Shown piece by piece: positions 59,026 through 64,000 of a DNA stretch of 64,000 nt (its first letter is position 1; every line of letters starts with the position of its first letter). The stretch is from assembly GCA_000469685.2 (NCBI GenBank), contig LS997562.1:30727928-30791927 (forward strand), read 5' to 3'. The position numbers and the translations under genes are program-made. The notes beneath the pieces are model-generated. The model did not search any database. It was not told the DNA's origin and saw only the letters and a program-made list of their open reading frames with translations. Source of the DNA: Haemonchus contortus (lineage: Eukaryota > Nematoda > Chromadorea > Rhabditida > Trichostrongylidae).

Positions 59026-61175
59026 AAAACAAAAACTTCTGGGAATTTCTGGAATGGATGTATGCACTTTTGTGATGCATTTAGCCTGGAAGCGAGTGGC
59101 AAGAAGACAACACAGAATCAACAAAAGTGTTCCTGCTGCTCTCTACCGCTTCCATGGGCCTGTGTCCCCTTTCTACCACCCTCCTTCGGGGGACCGGGAA
59201 GTTGCTTCGACGTATAAATAAATAATAATGAGAAGTAAATAATTTGACTTCATTCACAATGGTGGTGGCATTGAAACAGTTAATCTTTCTTTACATTTAC
59301 TTCTGTCTGAAAAAAAAAGCTTTAAGGTGAAAGCATTCATGCTCTCAAACAGATTTGGTACTAGCGAACAGACTCAGAGGGTTGGAAGTGTCGTTTGTCC
59401 CAGAAGATCTGATCACCGGCTCATGCATGTGATTGTGCCCCGCTTGGCACTGCTCCAAGCAAGGGTAACGCAACCAATAATGATATTTTGCCACATTTGA
59501 TACAGAACCCTTGTTCGGAATTGAAACTTAATCGAGTCATAGGGACACTTTTGGCAACTAGAATCGAAGTTCTCTGATTGTGAACAACCATTAGCCATTC
59601 GAAAGAGTAGCACTAACATTGAATAGCAAAAATAAAGATTTAAGCAACATAACGAGACATAAGCCTAGTTCTCAACATTTAAGACACTTGACGTATTGGA
59701 AATTTTAAAGTTTTCTTAGTTTTCCTGAGCACCTCCCAGGACCTTTCCACCATTGCTTTGGTCGACTCTGAGTGAGTTCGATGTTCAACGACGTGCATTG
59801 TTCCAACGGACGACCTACCGTGCCACCGTGTTGGTGGCCAAGCGTTGACAACAATGGACATCGATCAATACTTCTTACGTGGCCCGAAACGTAATCTGTC
59901 CTGCGTTGTCAACACGTGGCTAGCAACGTCGTCAGTCGGTTGTTTGAAACACTTCACGTCGTTGGGCTTTAAAAGCACTCTAGCGCCTTTTTTGCATAAA
60001 ATCTTAATTCGGTTGCCCTTCTCATACTCAAAAAACCTATAAAGGAGGTGATTATAGAAAAATATAGAGATTAGATACTGAAAAACAATTTTTAGCTACG
60101 TGCAGTCAACCGGCGATTGAGTATGATCCGAGTCAACAGCTGTACGGAATTAGGTTGCTGACCAAATAATCATTTTACATTTTACTGGCTTCAACGACAA
60201 TTTTGCGGTATACAAATCAATCCAGTGATGCATAAACAAATGCGCTTCAGCGCCCACCAAATAGCTGATCGAAATTTCCAAAATGAAAACAGAACTACTC
60301 TTTTGGCGGTAAAGAATAGGATAGGATTTAAAGGTGCCTGCAATCGAAATGCATATTATGCCCGTAATCGGGGATCTCCAAGCAATTCTTCATGCAAACG
60401 ATTACGTTGAGATTTTTATGGGAATGTTGAATCGCCGCCAAATGGCAGGTAAAAACAATAGAAGCGCTGAAATGTAGAGTACCATCTGCTTCGGACCAAA
60501 GTAGAAGAACTCGAAACCAGCTCATATGTCATTTTTCTGATAAAAAACACCATAAAACTTGTAAAACTGGAAATTGACGTCTCAAAAGTGTCCATGTGAT
60601 GCTGGAGAAGTTTGAAGTTAATTGTAGGAAAGCAAGGAAGAGTAGCTGTTGCTTGACAACTTTTCAGCTACTTTTCATTTGATCATTTGAGATGAGCAGA
60701 ACTGGAAGGAGGGGGGGGGGGGGCACAGGAGAAGGGGGGAGGGGAAGTCAGAAGAACCTATTCCTTCAATAAAGTCTAGACCGTAACTAAATGCCCAGAG
60801 AAGCAAAACACCTTTTCCCTAATTCTCAGAGAATAACGTAGTCCACCAAGTTTTGTGAATGGAAAAGATAGCCACCCGATTGTGTTCGAGCTTCCTATAT
60901 GGACTTTCATATGCTCATCTCCATGCTGCTTCTCTGTTTGTTGTGGTTTTTATAAGAGATTCATCGCCCCCCTCCTCTCTCTTAGAGGAATCTTGGAAAT
61001 TCGTTTTCGTATTATCTCCCGGGCCATTGAAGGATATCGAATCTCATCAAACCCTCCACTCAGCAATCAAATTTTTACACAATAGAATCAATTGAAAAAA
61101 AGAAGGCAAACCCTGATGATGCAGACAAATAAATTGTGCCGAGAGAGTGGGCAATTCACGTAAATTGTAGGAAAA
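59026..61175. other. Intergenic, no gene recognised
   Basis: A rough inverted repeat spans 59815-59930 (GTGGCCAAGCGTTGACAAC against GCGTTGTCAACACGTGGC). A G run lies at 60711-60723. No supported exon. Confidence 0.4.
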
Positions 61176-61385
61176 TTATATGCTGGCTGTAATAAGGTGG
61201 AGTGTCTGGTTAAATTGTGCAGACGAAATGTTGGCCGCCGATTCATCAACGTCGTTCCCAACTACTCTTTCGATGATTTTTTTGTACTTCGAAAGACACC
61301 AGGTTGAAGAGGCTCCATCTATTATAAAGCTTTTAGTTTTGCTTTGGTCTTCAAACTTGTGGACAGGTGGTAGAGGGAGCACTAT
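61176..61385 (-). CDS. Candidate terminal exon, unknown protein
   Basis: 69 residues to a stop at 61176, after an acceptor GATTCCAG. It reads KFEDQSKTKSFIIDGASSTW, then SKYKKIIERVVGNDVDESAA and AQFNQTLHLITASI. It looks like genuine coding sequence, a structured helix followed by a polar end. No family recognised and no upstream exon found. Its 5' end lies about 20 bp from a foldback element. Confidence 0.35.
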   Translation of the reverse strand: MVLPLPPVHKFEDQSKTKSFIIDGASSTWCLSKYKKIIERVVGNDVDESAANISSAQFNQTLHLITASI

Positions 61386-61403
61386 CTGGAATCATTGCCT
61401 CGT

Positions 61404-61650
61404 ACATATTTGCAATTGCAACTCGCAATCTTTATAGGAATGATTTCACCAATTTTTTCCCTAAAAGACACCTAACCTCATCCAGAATGTTTTGTGCACT
61501 TTTTTCAAAATATTTTGGATGAGGTTAAGTGCTTCTCGAAGGAATAAAACTTCGGAAATTCCTTATTTGATTTCGATGATTCTATGTCCCTTTCAGAAAA
61601 AATTCGGTGAAATCATACTTTGCGAGTTACAAGTGCAAGTACAAATGCGA
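61404..61650. mobile_element. Foldback element
   Basis: The left arm contains CAACTCGCAATCTTTATAGG and ATGATTTCACC; the right arm contains GGTGAAATCAT and TTTGCGAGTTACAAG. The inner portion adds CTAACCTCATCCA against TGGATGAGGTTAAG. Confidence 0.7.
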
Positions 61651-64000
61651 TTATTGGAAAGATAGGTTACTGAACTGAAATACTATGTGAAAGCCTGGTA
61701 CAAGTCCACACTGATCCAAGATTATTAGTGAAGGTGGCGGTCTGCTGATAAACAAGCACTATCCCAATTTTTGCTCATCTCAGTCAATAAAGAATGTAAT
61801 GCCTAACTAGCTTCCGAAGTCAGTTCTTTCTCTCAATCTTAGATCTGAGATTGGCCCATGCAGTTTAAAAGAGGAATCTTGAATAGAAGGCTAGTCGTGA
61901 TCGAGATCGTCTAGTTAGAACTTGTGACTGGAAAGTAATTCGTTCTCAGAAAGAACCGTCTAATGCCACAAGCAGTCCCTCAAATTCCCATTCAAAATTG
62001 AGTTGGTATATATGTGGACATGAACACTGGCCCAATACTAGTGCCCTAAACTGGAAATTGAAAGCGGTGACTAGGGAGAGCAGTGAGGTACGTAGGGCTT
62101 AAGTTTAATTAAATAAATACCAACGGGTGTAGGTGGTGGAGTGACAGATGGCGCATTATTTCACACTTATGGTGACGACCACGGTTTGAATCTTGGATCC
62201 CTCCAGGGTCGTCTAATCGGTAGCGGATCCATCTGGGAGGATAAATGCACTGACTTGTATGTGGGCTTGCCACCGCAAGTCATTGTATACGCCATATACT
62301 CATTCAGGACACCACTACGATTCTGAATGGAAGTCAAATACACGGTCACATGTCAAAGTGTGATCGATCAACGTCAAATGACTTCGTTCTTTTTCTTTTT
62401 TATAGGAGACAATCGATCACTTCAGTGGTCGATGAAGATTCACACCATGTTTATTGAAGAACAATTAAAAACAAGAGTTTAAAAACAAAGGCTTCCCAGT
62501 ATTGGCGGATTGCGCTTTAAAATTTGCGCATAATATTTCTATGATTCAGCTTTGAGACATTCCAAGAATCTTGAGAAACTAGTAGTGAAATATATGCGTC
62601 AACAATGAGTTGTGAGGCTTGTCGAGAAAAGTTCGAGGCAGTGGCAATTTTATAAACAATCAGAGGATTAAGAAAACCTCGAAGGCATTAATTTCAAGCT
62701 TGCTTACTTCCAAATTATGCTCTTTGCTATACCGTAGGACAGTGAAATAAAAAGGGAAAAAAAGGTGGCAGAGCAAAGGTTGTCTAACAGGGAGCGTGGT
62801 CCACGGCGACAGAAATTGTGGCCTTATTATAGAGCAATTTGGATGCCATAAATAAGCTGAAGCGTGGGGTACCTTGCAGCTGGACTCAAAGTGCAGAGGT
62901 CAGCCGTCTTGGCTTATTCATTTCATGGGTTTCGATGGGACTGAAAAGGGTTTGAAAGGACGTCCACCTTGGGAAATGTTCGCTCAAGGCTTCACGGCCA
63001 CAATGAGTTTTGATTTCTCAGTATTCTAGTGTACCTGCAACTTCATTTTGGAAATTATTTACTCTTGAAATGGATTGATCGAGCATACGCGTCCATTTTT
63101 TCAAGACTCGTCGGATTTTTGACTCTTTCTTCTATTTGTGAGGTCATTGCTATGCATCGATATCGTGGACGCTGATTCTTGGGAGTCAGAGGCCTAATGC
63201 AATTTGAGATGATCACCAAAAACACTTGATCTTTTTCGCAACCTCGATACTATGTTTGAAACTATTCCGTACACCACCTAAGGCTCCGAGAGCTACCTGA
63301 AGCTCACGAGAGTTCCGCCGTTCTTACTCAGTGCTGAGCAACGGGTGGAACTTCCTGATGCCTTCCTTAGAGACAAAAGCAAAAGACAATAATAAAGGAA
63401 ATGCCGTGATGCTATTGAATCACAGATGTGCGGAACGTTTGGGGAAAACCGTTGGTATCGGACGAACATTTACCGTAGCTTTCGAAGGTATTCTGATGGA
63501 TCCCTTTTTGATCATGTCTGTTTTTTGCTGAATAAGATTACATGAAACTTTAGTATGCTATAACGGACGGTGTTATCACCTTTTTACACCATTTTATTAA
63601 ATGTATCCTTGTTCGTGGTGACTTACAGGGGAAAGACTCAACATCCTCGAGAACTTCGGAAAGCGAAAGCTAAAGTAAAACCATTTATTCTAGAGGAAAC
63701 AGATGAGAATACTGAAAAAGGCTAGAATCTGGTGAGAGAAGCACGGTTCTTGATCATGGCGACATTAAGGTGGTAGTGAGTCGATGAATTTTTGGATGAG
63801 AGTCGTTTGCGTCGCATTTGATTCTATCACTACTCAGCGAAATTGCATTCTTGTACTTGGTCGGCTTCTGCGAGCATCGCCTCCGAAGCTCTTCACATAA
63901 ATATTCTACTGCATTCCTACTTACTCCAGACCATCACTTCCATACGATTAAATTTACTTTCGTCTATGAAAAATACCTTTCTCCTCTCTGCGGAAGCTCT
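61651..64000. other. No gene recognised to the window end; one SINE
   Basis: SINE copy 16 lies at 62127-62385. The last 250 bp contain CCATCACTTCCATACG, similar to the right part of the MITE relics, and may be another truncated copy. Confidence 0.35.
62127..62385 (+). mobile_element. tRNA-derived SINE, copy 16
   Basis: Head GTAGGTGGTGGAGTGACAG with box B altered to GGTTTGAATCTTGG. Body: CATCTGGGAGGATAAATGC, CACCGCAAGTCATTGTATAC and TACGATTCTGAATGG. Confidence 0.75.

Noticed and set aside
1..64000. CRISPR arrays, prophage or bacterial operons
   Set aside because: No regularly spaced repeats with unique spacers, no ribosome-binding sites and no long uninterrupted genes; gene structure is clearly spliceosomal.

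Overview
The window looks like nuclear DNA from a nematode, most likely a clade V strongylid such as a hookworm. That placement is an inference. It rests on short introns with TTTCAG-type 3' splice sites, start codons directly after trans-splice-like acceptors, a nematode-type astacin, and dense small repeats. No bacterial gene, operon, CRISPR array, rRNA or canonical tRNA gene was seen. Genes were assembled by eye from exon fragments; a join was accepted only when splice sites and codon phase agreed.

Three genes are reconstructed end to end. A five-exon plus-strand gene at 12152-13633 encodes a 151-residue TMEM134-like (DUF872) membrane protein. It converges on a fifteen-exon minus-strand gene at 14400-23317, a secreted astacin metalloprotease (559 residues: propeptide, astacin, EGF, CUB, TSP1) of the NAS-36/NAS-37 type. 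Upstream on the minus strand, a fourteen-exon gene at 25791-34412 encodes a 497-residue amino acid transporter of the SLC32/36/38 (AAAP) superfamily. In all three the exon lengths sum to an exact multiple of three.

Two further minus-strand genes are partly reconstructed: an unidentified type I-like membrane protein (43317-47544, 5' end missing) and an unidentified multi-pass membrane protein (48953-52660, 5' end missing). Several isolated candidate exons lie near 10.1, 34.6, 36.7, 53.1, 58.4 and 61.3 kb.

Much of the remaining sequence is mobile DNA. There are about sixteen copies of one tRNA-derived SINE, at least six members of a MITE family ending in AAAGGCACAGTT/AACTGTGCCTTT, a mariner-like element nested inside one of those MITEs, a TTAA-flanked element, and several foldback elements. 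A compact LTR element (27531-29473) sits antisense in the largest transporter intron and carries an unrecognised 215-codon ORF. It is the best candidate here for something undescribed. Most insertions lie in introns or between genes, and the three complete genes still read through.
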